Origin: Candidatus Omnitrophota bacterium
Lineage (GTDB): Bacteria > Omnitrophota > Gorgyraeia > B26-G9
Length of the DNA: 7,592 nt
Reading direction: 5' to 3'
Assembly (NCBI GenBank): GCA_022013205.1
Contig: JAKLQT010000282.1
Span: 1 to 7,592 of the forward strand
Shown here: positions 1 to 6,114 of the stretch, in pieces
Position numbering within the stretch: the first letter of the stretch is position 1
Layout: each line of letters starts with the position of its first letter
Notes under the pieces: generated by a model
Seen by the model: only the letters and a program-made list of their open reading frames with translations
Databases searched by the model: none
What the model was told of the DNA's origin: nothing
Made by a program: the position numbers and the translations under genes

Positions 1-205
1 CCATTATCTCATCAATACTCTTATGAGCGTCGACATCCATATTCCTGAGCTCACTCAGATCGGTCAACAATTTAAATCCAGGCTTAAGTTCATGGATACT
101 CCGGGATAACTCGCAAAACAACTCCCCACCCTGCAGAGTGTCAAAATATTCCCGCAGATGAATTTCAAGAGTATTGGCGGCAGTATTGAGTTCAATCTTA
201 TACAT
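1..205 (-). CDS. STAS/SpoIIAA-like small protein, N-terminal part (C-terminus outside window)
   Basis: An open frame of 68 complete codons runs from the ATG at 205-203 to the window edge without a stop, so the C-terminus is missing. The start is well supported by a strong Shine-Dalgarno (GAGGTGAG, minus strand 220-213) at good spacing. The peptide begins MYKIELN, continues with a hydrophobic/polar alternating stretch (TLEIHL), a helix-like segment (GELFCELSRSIHEL), and then KPGFKLLTDLSELRNMDVD. This beta-helix-beta pattern, with a 'KPGFK-hydrophobic-TDLSE' strand, resembles small stand-alone STAS or SpoIIAA-like proteins of roughly 120-140 residues. No phospho-acceptor residue can be assigned from this fragment. 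It is transcribed divergently from thpR, with its own promoter-like sequence. The coding call is fairly firm. The family assignment is inference from fold-like pattern and recalled similarity, and no partner or pathway can be named. Confidence 0.65.
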   Translation of the reverse strand, partial: MYKIELNTAANTLEIHLREYFDTLQGGELFCELSRSIHELKPGFKLLTDLSELRNMDVDAHKSIDEIM

Positions 206-212
206 TAATTAA

Positions 213-220
213 CTCACCTC
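213..220 (-). promoter_or_regulatory. Strong ribosome binding site of the STAS-like gene
   Basis: On the minus strand the sequence GAGGTGAG lies 7 bases before the ATG at 205, a close match to the anti-Shine-Dalgarno core. It decides the start of the gene and shows that this organism uses canonical Shine-Dalgarno sequences, which makes their absence upstream of thpR and rimO notable. Confidence 0.75.
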
Positions 221-250
221 TTAATTCTAAAAATTTCTTTCTCTAGACTT

Positions 251-279
251 ATATTACCGCCATTAGGCTATTTTGACAA
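251..279 (-). promoter_or_regulatory. Sigma70-type promoter of the STAS-like gene
   Basis: On the minus strand TTGTCA (279-274, 5 of 6 to TTGACA) is followed after exactly 17 bases by TAATAT (256-251, 4 of 6 to TATAAT). Transcription would begin near 244, giving a leader of about 38 nt that contains the GAGGTGAG ribosome binding site. The -35 hexamer overlaps the -35 hexamer of the opposing thpR promoter. This is a pattern match only. Confidence 0.5.
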
Positions 280-302
280 GTTAAAAATATTTACTTGATT
301 AT
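273..302 (+). promoter_or_regulatory. Sigma70-type promoter of thpR
   Basis: A perfect TTGACA (273-278) is followed by an AT-rich segment. The best -10 at usual spacing is GATTAT (297-302, 18-bp spacer, 4 of 6). TTATAC at 299-304 would need a 20-bp spacer. Transcription would start near 309-310, leaving only about 16 nt before the ATG at 326 and no Shine-Dalgarno. The perfect -35 in AT-rich DNA, placed just before a gene, is the main support. The exact -10 is uncertain. Confidence 0.5.
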
Positions 303-325
303 ACATTCAAACTGCCTTAAAATTA

Positions 326-904
326 ATGCACATGAAAAATACACTTCGAGCCTTTATAGCAGTGGATATAACCTCAGAAATTCGCAAAGAGCTTTTCCGC
401 CTGCAGTCAGAACTAAAAAAAAGCCTTAAAGGCAATATATCCTGGGTAGAACTAAAAAACATACATTTAACGCTTAGATTTTTAGGCCAGATCAATGATG
501 AGCAGCTGGAAGAAATTAAAAAGATAGTTGAGGAAACCGGCAAGAAAATCAAGAAATTCAATCTGGGATTAGGCCTCATAAGAGCTTTTCCTGATGTTTC
601 AAATCCGCGAATAGTATGGGTTGGTATTAATTACGGATTTAAGCAGCTGAATGAAATTAACGCTGAACTTGAGGATAAGCTGGAAATAATCAATTTTACT
701 GTGCGAGAAAAGCATTTTCATCCCCATTTTACAATTGCCCGCGTAAAATCTATTGACGGGAAAAATATACTTCCTGAGATCACCCGAAAAATCAGGCCGA
801 AGCTATTAACTGAGGCCGTTGATAAACTTATTATCTTCCAAAGTGAACTTACTCCCCAGGGAGCAAAGCACACAGAGTTATTTGAAGCAAAATTATCTAC
901 GTAA
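326..904 (+). CDS. thpR: RNA 2',3'-cyclic phosphodiesterase (2'-5' RNA ligase family)
   Basis: This 192-residue protein belongs to the 2H phosphoesterase superfamily. The two signature H-x-T-x motifs are present: HLTL at residues 47-50 and HFTI at 134-137. They are about 87 residues apart, as expected for the two lobes that build one active site. Other family marks are the N-terminal RAFIAVD strand (8-14), the LRFLG after the first motif (50-54) and HPHFTIAR around the second. The family hydrolyses RNA 2',3'-cyclic phosphates to 2'-phosphomonoesters. Some members reversibly ligate tRNA halves through 2'-5' bonds in vitro, and the cellular role is unclear. The length is normal. The start could be M1 (326) or M3 (332), and neither has a Shine-Dalgarno. 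It is the only complete plus-strand gene, has its own promoter, and converges on pgpA with a 14-bp gap. In many bacteria a thpR-like gene lies co-directionally near pgsA, cinA and recA, so the opposite orientation here suggests local rearrangement (inference). Confidence 0.93.
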   Translation: MHMKNTLRAFIAVDITSEIRKELFRLQSELKKSLKGNISWVELKNIHLTLRFLGQINDEQLEEIKKIVEETGKKIKKFNLGLGLIRAFPDVSNPRIVWVGINYGFKQLNEINAELEDKLEIINFTVREKHFHPHFTIARVKSIDGKNILPEITRKIRPKLLTEAVDKLIIFQSELTPQGAKHTELFEAKLST

Positions 905-918
905 GAATGCCACAAAAA
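905..918. other. 14-bp convergent gap between thpR and pgpA
   Basis: The thpR stop (902-904) and the pgpA stop (919-921, minus strand) face each other across 14 bases. No GC-rich hairpin followed by a T tract is visible in the gap or the adjacent gene ends on either strand. Read-through would produce overlapping 3' antisense transcripts. Confidence 0.6.
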
Positions 919-1365
919 TTAAATCAGAATTGAGCGGATATAATCTATTATATTCAAAGCAGCGAGCGCGTAAAAAGCCGCTAGAATATCATCAAGCATT
1001 ACACCAAGACTCCCCTTTATACCCTCTAGTCTCTTTATGGGAAATGGTTTCAGGATATCAAACACACGAAACAGGAAAAATGCTGCCAAAGCATGAAAAA
1101 ACGTAGCCGGAATAAAACAGCAGCATATAAGCATTCCGCTTACTTCATCAATGACTATTTTGCGTGAATCCTTTTCATTCAGTACTTTTTCCGCCCGTCC
1201 GCATGTAAGAAATCCCAAAAAAACGATTAAGCCCGTTAAAGTTTGCAGGTAAAAAGGATTCCCTTTAAGCAGAAAAAAAATCAGCAATCCCGTGATACTG
1301 GCATATGTACCGGACATTCGAGGTAAATACCCTATGTAAAAGAAACTAGAAATCAATCTAACCAT
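919..1365 (-). CDS. pgpA: Phosphatidylglycerophosphatase A
   Basis: This 148-residue membrane protein removes phosphate from phosphatidylglycerophosphate to give phosphatidylglycerol, the step directly after PgsA. Family blocks appear in order: a SGT segment at residues 18-20, where PgpA usually has PGT; the acidic block IVIDEVSGM (70-78); FRVFDILKPFPI (99-110); and GSLGVMLDDILAA (118-130) with the paired aspartates D125-D126. Hydrophobic stretches near 24-33, 42-54 and 79-98 are consistent with membrane segments. The length matches the soluble-core family size of about 150-170. The ATG overlaps the pgsA stop by 8 nt, implying translational coupling, and only a weak Shine-Dalgarno-like GGGAA precedes it. 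PgpA is unrelated to PgpB and PgpC, and the DEVSGM and LDD motifs settle the family. The P-to-S change in the first block is the one departure seen. Confidence 0.93.
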   Translation of the reverse strand: MVRLISSFFYIGYLPRMSGTYASITGLLIFFLLKGNPFYLQTLTGLIVFLGFLTCGRAEKVLNEKDSRKIVIDEVSGMLICCCFIPATFFHALAAFFLFRVFDILKPFPIKRLEGIKGSLGVMLDDILAAFYALAALNIIDYIRSILI

Positions 1366-1948
1366 CTTTTAATTCCCAGAATATTTTTTTATTTTTAATA
1401 AAATACGAAATACCGGATATAAGAGTTAAGACGACAGTAATCAGCATTAATATATATATGCTGATATTCAGGAAAGGTTCATACTCAGCTCTCCAAAACG
1501 AAATGCCGGCATCCCCTGCCTCCTTGATTATAATTACGCCAAGTATAAAAAAAATCGAAATCATCTGTGAAACTGTTTTATGTTTGCCCGCCAATGAAGC
1601 AGCTAAAACCTTTCCTTTACTTACTCCAATAATCCTTATTCCGGTTATTACCAGTTCTCTAAAGATAATCACAACAACCATCCATGCCGGGACTAAACGC
1701 ATTTCCACAAAAGCCAGAAACGCAGCCATTACAAGAATTTTATCAGCAATCGGATCAAGCAGTTTTCCTAAGTCAGTAATCAAATTGTATTTGCGGGCAA
1801 TATACCCGTCATAAAAATCAGTTATGCAGGCAATGGTAAAAGCAGCCAGTGCTAAGACCTTTCCCAGCACTCCCGAAGAAAAAAGCAGAAACATGAAAAC
1901 AAAAGTTAACACAATCCGCCAAATAGTCAGCCTGTTGGGTAAATTCAT
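1358..1948 (-). CDS. pgsA: CDP-diacylglycerol--glycerol-3-phosphate 3-phosphatidyltransferase
   Basis: PgsA exchanges the CMP of CDP-diacylglycerol for glycerol-3-phosphate, making phosphatidylglycerophosphate at the inner membrane. The complete CDP-alcohol phosphotransferase signature D-x2-D-G-x2-A-R-x8-G-x3-D-x3-D is present: D44, D47, G48, A51, R52, G61, D65 and D69. The N-terminus MNLPNRLTIWRI is the typical PgsA start (family form: NLPNxLTxxR). About five to six hydrophobic segments follow, including ones near 13-40, 72-90, 125-145 and 160-185. At 196 residues it has normal length. The start codon overlaps the rimO stop in an ATGA arrangement, with a strong Shine-Dalgarno (CGGAGAG, 1960-1954) inside the rimO end. 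It is followed directly by pgpA, so two consecutive phosphatidylglycerol steps are co-translated. Confidence 0.96.
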   Translation of the reverse strand: MNLPNRLTIWRIVLTFVFMFLLFSSGVLGKVLALAAFTIACITDFYDGYIARKYNLITDLGKLLDPIADKILVMAAFLAFVEMRLVPAWMVVVIIFRELVITGIRIIGVSKGKVLAASLAGKHKTVSQMISIFFILGVIIIKEAGDAGISFWRAEYEPFLNISIYILMLITVVLTLISGISYFIKNKKIFWELKDG

Positions 1949-3282
1949 ACTTTCTCTCCGGTCAAATCGTAAAGCACATTGTCTGTAATCATCACTGTTT
2001 CCATACTCCCAACTTTAAAGTCTTTTCCTTTGACATAAACAAGCCCGTCAACATCAGGGGCATCGTATTGAGTCCGCCCGCTGGCCAACCCCCTGTTTAA
2101 AACCTGATCAATAAGCACTTCCATTTTTCTGCCCACAAACGCTGAGTTATTACGTTCAACAATTTTCTGCTGCATAAGCATGATCTTATTCCGTCTTTTA
2201 TTCTTTATATGCTGCGGGATCTGGCCTTTAAGTAAAGCTGCCGGTGTATTTTCCTCCGCCGAATATGTAAAGACACCTAAGCGCTCAAATTTCACATCCG
2301 CAGCATATTCATAAAGCTCCTTAAACTCAAGCTCTGTTTCCTGCGGGAACCCTACGATCATGGTAGTACGCAGAGCGGCATCAGGGATAATTCTCCTTAT
2401 ATCGGCTATCAACTTTTTAATCTTTACAGCGTTTACTTTCCTTTTCATTAATTTCAATATTCTGTCATTTATATGCTGAATAGGCAGATCAATATACTTG
2501 CATATTTTAGGTTCATCCCGTATAAGTTTTAGCAGCGAAACGTTTAAATGCCTGGGATGTGAATATAACAGCCTGATCCATTGGAGCTTTTTTATTTTTA
2601 CCAGTTTCTTCAGAAGCTGATCAAGCGCATACTTTTTATAAATATCATAACCGTAAAAAGTAGTATCCTGGCTGATCAGGTTAATCTCTTTTATGCCCCG
2701 ATCAGCCATATCACGCGCTTCATTTACTATCGATTCCATCCGTCTTGAACGAAACGTTCCTCTTATCTGAGGGATAACACAATAACTGCAGCGGTTATCA
2801 CAGCCATCCGCAATTTTCACGTAAGCATAATGCTCAGGCGTCAAGTATATACGCGGCGTATTATGATTATATAGATAGTGATTACGGCCTATATTGATAA
2901 CCTGTCTCTGCTTGAACAACTTAGCTATCGTAGCCGATATTTTATCGATATTCCCGGGCCCCAAAAATCCGTCAACCTCATCAAGCAAAGAAGCAAGCTC
3001 CCTGCCATAACGCTGCGGCAGGCATCCTGATACGATAATTTTTTTTAGTTTTCCCTTCTTCTTTAGATCAACCAGGTTAAAAACAGTATCGATTGCCTCC
3101 TCTTTCGCGTCTTTTATAAAAGCGCAGGTATTCACAATCGCCACATCACAACCCGACGGGTTTTCTTTTATTGCGAACCCGGATCTATGCAGAAAACCAA
3201 GCATTATTTCCCCGTCAACAAGATTTTTCGAACAGCCCAGGTTAATTAATGCTACTTTCATTTTTGAGCCATCTTTATCCAT
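1945..3282 (-). CDS. rimO: Ribosomal protein uS12 (aspartate) methylthiotransferase
   Basis: RimO is a radical-SAM enzyme with two iron-sulfur clusters that adds a methylthio group to a conserved aspartate of ribosomal protein uS12. Numbering from the ATG at 3282, the N-terminal UPF0004 domain has its three cluster cysteines at C17 (LGCSKN), C53 (NTCAF) and C87 (SGCLPQ). The radical-SAM motif CxxxCxxC is C161-C165-C168, followed by IPQIRGTFRSR. A C-terminal TRAM domain covers about 383-445. The segment GRTQYDAPDVDG (DAP-x-x-DG) favours RimO over its relative MiaB. Relatives normally begin directly at MKVALINLGCSKN, which corresponds to the internal ATG at 3261 and gives 438 residues. The first seven residues (MDKDGSK) may therefore be untranslated. 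Neither ATG has a clear Shine-Dalgarno. It follows ftsK after a 111-bp gap and overlaps pgsA by 4 nt. Confidence 0.95.
   Translation of the reverse strand: MDKDGSKMKVALINLGCSKNLVDGEIMLGFLHRSGFAIKENPSGCDVAIVNTCAFIKDAKEEAIDTVFNLVDLKKKGKLKKIIVSGCLPQRYGRELASLLDEVDGFLGPGNIDKISATIAKLFKQRQVINIGRNHYLYNHNTPRIYLTPEHYAYVKIADGCDNRCSYCVIPQIRGTFRSRRMESIVNEARDMADRGIKEINLISQDTTFYGYDIYKKYALDQLLKKLVKIKKLQWIRLLYSHPRHLNVSLLKLIRDEPKICKYIDLPIQHINDRILKLMKRKVNAVKIKKLIADIRRIIPDAALRTTMIVGFPQETELEFKELYEYAADVKFERLGVFTYSAEENTPAALLKGQIPQHIKNKRRNKIMLMQQKIVERNNSAFVGRKMEVLIDQVLNRGLASGRTQYDAPDVDGLVYVKGKDFKVGSMETVMITDNVLYDLTGEKV
1954..1960 (-). promoter_or_regulatory. Ribosome binding site of pgsA inside rimO
   Basis: CGGAGAG on the minus strand lies 5 bases before the pgsA ATG, within the last codons of rimO. 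It fixes the pgsA start at 1948 and supports coupling through the 4-nt ATGA overlap. Confidence 0.7.
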
Positions 3283-3310
3283 ATTCGTTTAATTCGTGTG
3301 ATTCGTGGTT
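3283..3310. repeat. Short tandem repeat, three ATTCGT units with 9-bp period
   Basis: On the plus strand ATTCGT occurs at 3283-3288, 3292-3297 and 3301-3306, exactly 9 bases apart, and the last copy continues as ATTCGTGGTT. The 9-mer TTCGTGGTT recurs at 3334-3342. Read along the transcript (minus strand) this is ACCACGAAT, CACACGAAT, TAAACGAAT, directly followed by the first rimO ATG. The frame is closed by a TAA inside the array (3291-3289). It resembles dispersed ACGAAT-type intergenic repeats that I recall from other bacterial genomes. That resemblance is from memory. Confidence 0.7.
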
Positions 3311-3393
3311 GTATTATCTTCTCTTTGGTCTATTTCGTGGTTTATATAGTTTTCAGGATGGCGTTTAGAAAATTTGGCTGCGATTGTTTACTG
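3283..3393. other. 111-bp spacer between ftsK and rimO
   Basis: This is the only sizeable gap inside the minus-strand block. I see no gene in it and no intrinsic terminator after ftsK. The half next to rimO is occupied by short direct repeats, described separately. AT-rich -10-like sequences (TATATAA, minus strand, near 3345; GATAAT near 3315) occur, but without a convincing -35 at correct spacing. A separate rimO promoter is possible but unproven. Confidence 0.5.
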
Positions 3394-5652
3394 TTATTCT
3401 TCTTCCTGCTGCGCGAAAACAGCATCCTCCCAGCTATCAATAAGAATATCTCTTGCTTTAGAACCTCGAAATGGGCCGACAATACCATCGTCCTCCATCA
3501 TATCAATCAAACGCGCGGCGCGCGCGTATCCAAGCCGCAGCCTTCTTTGCAGCATTGAAACAGACGCCTGTTTAGTATTAATAACAAGCTTTGCTGCTTC
3601 TTCATATAAATCATCTTTTTTGCTTCTGCTTTTACTGCCGAATATTTTTTCCTGCTCTTTTATTATATCCTCTATATAAACAGCCGATCTCTGTTCTTTG
3701 GCAAATTTAACGACTTGCTCGATTTCTTTATCTCCCACAAGGCAGGCTTGCGCTCTTACCAGTTTAAAGTTTCCGGGTTTCAGGAATAGCATATCGCCGC
3801 GCCCTAAAAGTTTATCCGCCCCGTTCATATCCAAAACCGTGCGGGAATCTATCTTGCTTGCTACCCGAAATGAAATACGCGCGGGAAAGTTCGCCTTAAT
3901 AAGGCCTGTTATAACATCTACAGAAGGCCTCTGCGTAGCCAGAATCATATGGATACCGATGCCCCGTGAAAGCTGAGCCAATCGGGTGATAGCCCCTTCA
4001 ACCTCTTTGGGAGCCAAAAGCATCATATCAGCCAGTTCATCGATTATAATCACGATATAAGGCATTTTTTCAAGAGGTATCTTTTTATCACCATCGGTAA
4101 TTTCCTTAAGCCCCTCATCTATTTTATTATTATAGCCTACTATATTACGTACCCCTACCTTTGCCAATAATTTATAGCGATCTTCCATTTCTGTAACCGC
4201 CCAATCAAGAGCGCTGGCAGCTTTTTTTACATCATTAACAACCGGACAAATCAAATGCGGCAATCCGTTATACATAGCCATTTCAACCATCTTCGGATCA
4301 ATCAGGATCAGCTTTACTTCTTCCGGAGAGGCCTGGAATAAAATACTCATGATCAGACTATTAACACAGACTGTTTTTCCGGCACCGGTAGTTCCGGCGA
4401 TCAGCATATGCGGCATTGCGGCAAGGTCAGTTACAAGAGGCGTCCCGCTGATGTTTTTTCCAAGCGCGAGAGTTAATTTTGATTCAGAATCCTGAAACTC
4501 ACTTGTTTCTAAAAGCTCTTTTAGATAAACTAATGTCGCCTTTATGTTCGGAACATCAATACCAACAGTTCCTTTACCGGGGATAGGCGCAACGATATGA
4601 ACACTCGGAGCTTTTAAATTTAACGCAATATCATCACTAAGGTTCATTATTTGATTTATTTTTACCCCGGGAGCCGGCTGCAATTCATAGCGGGTTATAA
4701 CCGGCCCCTGTTCAACCTCAACAACTTTAACCTCGATATTAAAATCCCTGAGTGTTTCTTCAAGAACCTTGGAATTACCCTCCAGGTCGTCTTTGATCAT
4801 TCTTTCTTCCACCGGCGGAGGCGTAGTAAGCAGCTCAAGAGGCGGCAGCTTATAATCTCCGACAAATTTCTGGGCCTGCACTTTGACAGGCTTTTTCTTT
4901 GCCTGCAGGAATTCAGGCTTCTTTATCACAATTCTGGTTTTACGCGATGACTGGACAAGTTCCTCTTCTTCCTCAAACTCATCGAGTTCCTTTGCTCTCT
5001 TATTTTTAGAAAGCAAATCCTGAGCATTATTTTTAGCCCCAAACTTCCTGGTTTTAGGCCTAAGCAGGGTCTGTTGCGTACAGCGCATCCGCAGGCTCTC
5101 TTTAACTGATGCGGTATTGAAAATCCCGGCTATAGTTTTTGAAAAACGCAGCAGAACCGGTAAAACGAGGAATTCTGTAGCTAAAAGAATTGACAGTATA
5201 AATATTGTACCCAGGATCACCATTGTGCCTACTTCACCGAAATACCTGCTAAGGGACAATGATGTGTAAAATCCAACTACTCCTCCTGTGGCCACTCTGC
5301 TTACATTATATGAAGAAGTTAAAGTGCTCATTATTGCCGAAAACGACCAGATCGCGAACAGAAAGCCGAAAAATTTAGTATAAAATTTATGAGTGCTCCG
5401 CCCCATTATTTTACCTACTGCCCATAAACAAAACAGCACCGGTATAAGATAGGCACTCCATCCGACGCAAATAAGCAGCGACCAGACCAGATAGGATCCT
5501 ACATATCCGCTGAAATTTTTTATATACACATTAGGATTGGAGGTATTAAAAGGAATATCGGACGGATCATAAGACACAAAACTTATAAGCAGAAATGCGC
5601 AGATTCCAATAAGGATAATAAACCATATTATCCTTATTTGTTTTTCACTCAT
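3394..5652 (-). CDS. ftsK: DNA translocase FtsK/SpoIIIE
   Basis: FtsK is a septum-anchored hexameric ATPase that pumps chromosomal DNA and coordinates segregation with division. The 752 residues show the whole architecture. The N-terminal membrane region has about four to five hydrophobic segments within residues 8-168. A charged linker covers about 185-265 and includes an acidic run (EFEEEEE, 225-231) followed by a basic run. The alpha/beta motor spans about 270-640. Walker A is GTTGAGKT at 420-427, a conservative variant of GATGSGKS. Walker B is IVIIIDEL at 533-540 (D538, E539), followed by LATQRPSVDVITG (571-583). The C-terminal winged-helix gamma domain is at about 685-735 (SVSMLQRRLRLGYARAARL...GIVGPFRG). 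This domain reads polarity sequences in relatives and contacts XerD. The linker is short compared with E. coli FtsK (1329 residues), making the protein SpoIIIE-sized. The start is supported by GGGAG (5665-5661), and dut ends 3 nt upstream. Confidence 0.97.
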   Translation of the reverse strand: MSEKQIRIIWFIILIGICAFLLISFVSYDPSDIPFNTSNPNVYIKNFSGYVGSYLVWSLLICVGWSAYLIPVLFCLWAVGKIMGRSTHKFYTKFFGFLFAIWSFSAIMSTLTSSYNVSRVATGGVVGFYTSLSLSRYFGEVGTMVILGTIFILSILLATEFLVLPVLLRFSKTIAGIFNTASVKESLRMRCTQQTLLRPKTRKFGAKNNAQDLLSKNKRAKELDEFEEEEELVQSSRKTRIVIKKPEFLQAKKKPVKVQAQKFVGDYKLPPLELLTTPPPVEERMIKDDLEGNSKVLEETLRDFNIEVKVVEVEQGPVITRYELQPAPGVKINQIMNLSDDIALNLKAPSVHIVAPIPGKGTVGIDVPNIKATLVYLKELLETSEFQDSESKLTLALGKNISGTPLVTDLAAMPHMLIAGTTGAGKTVCVNSLIMSILFQASPEEVKLILIDPKMVEMAMYNGLPHLICPVVNDVKKAASALDWAVTEMEDRYKLLAKVGVRNIVGYNNKIDEGLKEITDGDKKIPLEKMPYIVIIIDELADMMLLAPKEVEGAITRLAQLSRGIGIHMILATQRPSVDVITGLIKANFPARISFRVASKIDSRTVLDMNGADKLLGRGDMLFLKPGNFKLVRAQACLVGDKEIEQVVKFAKEQRSAVYIEDIIKEQEKIFGSKSRSKKDDLYEEAAKLVINTKQASVSMLQRRLRLGYARAARLIDMMEDDGIVGPFRGSKARDILIDSWEDAVFAQQEEE
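3511..3527. repeat. Perfect GC inverted repeat within the ftsK gamma-domain coding region
   Basis: The sequence ACGCGCG / GCG / CGCGCGT forms 7-bp perfectly complementary arms around a 3-nt centre, in otherwise AT-rich DNA. It encodes the Tyr-Ala-Arg-Ala-Ala-Arg part of the winged helix, so codon choice for alternating Ala and Arg (GCG/CGC) explains most of it. A hairpin in mRNA or a Z-DNA tendency is possible, but function is unsupported. Confidence 0.5.
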
Positions 5653-5655
5653 AGA

Positions 5656-6114
5656 TCATACTCCCGTATGCCCGAAGCCGCCCGCATTGCGTATAGTCTT
5701 GTCCAGTTCACTAACAACTTGCAATTCTGCCTGGGTAACCTTGTTAATAACCATTTGAGCAATACGAACACCACGTTTTATCGCGTACGAATTGGAGCCG
5801 AAATTAATCATAATAATGTTAATCAACCCGCGGTAATCAGCGTCAATAGTTCCGGGACTGTTTACTATACCAATACCGTGTTTTATAGCCAGGCCGCTGC
5901 GAGGCCTTATCTGAGCCTCATACCCTTGGGGCAAGCTGATATAAATCCCGGCCGAGATAAGTTTAATCCGGCCGGGTTCAAGAGTAATTTCCCCATCAAC
6001 ATCAGCATATAAATCCATGCCTGCTGATCCGCTGCTCATATACTCAGGAAGCGGCAAATCTTCACAGTTTTCCTTTTTCTTGATACTTATAACTACTTTA
6101 TCAATCACTTCCAT
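5656..6114 (-). CDS. dut: Deoxyuridine 5'-triphosphate nucleotidohydrolase (dUTPase)
   Basis: This homotrimeric enzyme hydrolyses dUTP to dUMP and pyrophosphate, keeping uracil out of DNA and supplying the thymidylate precursor. All five trimeric-dUTPase motifs are present in the 152 residues: motif I AGMDLYA (31-37), motif II PRSGLA (71-76), motif III GTIDADYRG (88-96, with the uracil-recognition and catalytic D91 region), motif IV RGVRIAQMVI (114-123), and motif V GGFGHTG (145-151, commonly GGFGSTG). The length is that of the bacterial family. The ATG overlaps the pnp stop by 14 nt. The nearest Shine-Dalgarno-like GAGG (6130-6127) is 12 nt away, which is long, so initiation is probably coupled to termination of pnp. 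The stop lies 3 nt before the ftsK start. The H in motif V in place of the usual S is conservative in position, and the enzyme looks active. Confidence 0.97.
   Translation of the reverse strand: MEVIDKVVISIKKKENCEDLPLPEYMSSGSAGMDLYADVDGEITLEPGRIKLISAGIYISLPQGYEAQIRPRSGLAIKHGIGIVNSPGTIDADYRGLINIIMINFGSNSYAIKRGVRIAQMVINKVTQAELQVVSELDKTIRNAGGFGHTGV
5661..5665 (-). promoter_or_regulatory. Ribosome binding site of ftsK inside dut
   Basis: GGGAG on the minus strand lies 8 nt before the ftsK ATG at 5652 and within the last codons of dut. It supports the ftsK start and co-transcription with dut. Confidence 0.65.

Noticed and set aside
819..1106. Plus-strand open frame spanning the thpR end and pgpA
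   Set aside because: It overlaps two well-supported genes in another frame, has no ribosome binding site and no family resemblance.
1458..1814. Plus-strand open frame of 118 codons antisense to pgsA
   Set aside because: It lies wholly within pgsA, its translation is low-complexity Ile/Ser/Thr-rich, and it has no SD. It is a shadow of the real gene.
3315..3393. Intrinsic terminator of ftsK or a distinct rimO promoter
   Set aside because: I found no stable hairpin followed by a T tract on the minus strand. The -10-like TATATAA and GATAAT lack a matching -35 at 16-19 bp, so neither was called as a feature.
3298..3558. Small plus-strand gene in the ftsK-rimO gap
   Set aside because: Most of it is antisense to the ftsK gamma domain, and its start lies in the direct repeat. 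The translation is compositionally biased and nothing supports expression.
4372..4396. Defective Walker A in FtsK
   Set aside because: GTTGAGKT differs from GATGSGKS only by small-residue substitutions and keeps the essential GxxGxGK[ST] pattern, so it is not evidence of inactivity.
5638..6012. Plus-strand open frame of 124 codons antisense to dut
   Set aside because: It lies almost entirely opposite dut, which has all five enzyme motifs, and the antisense translation shows no recognisable domain.
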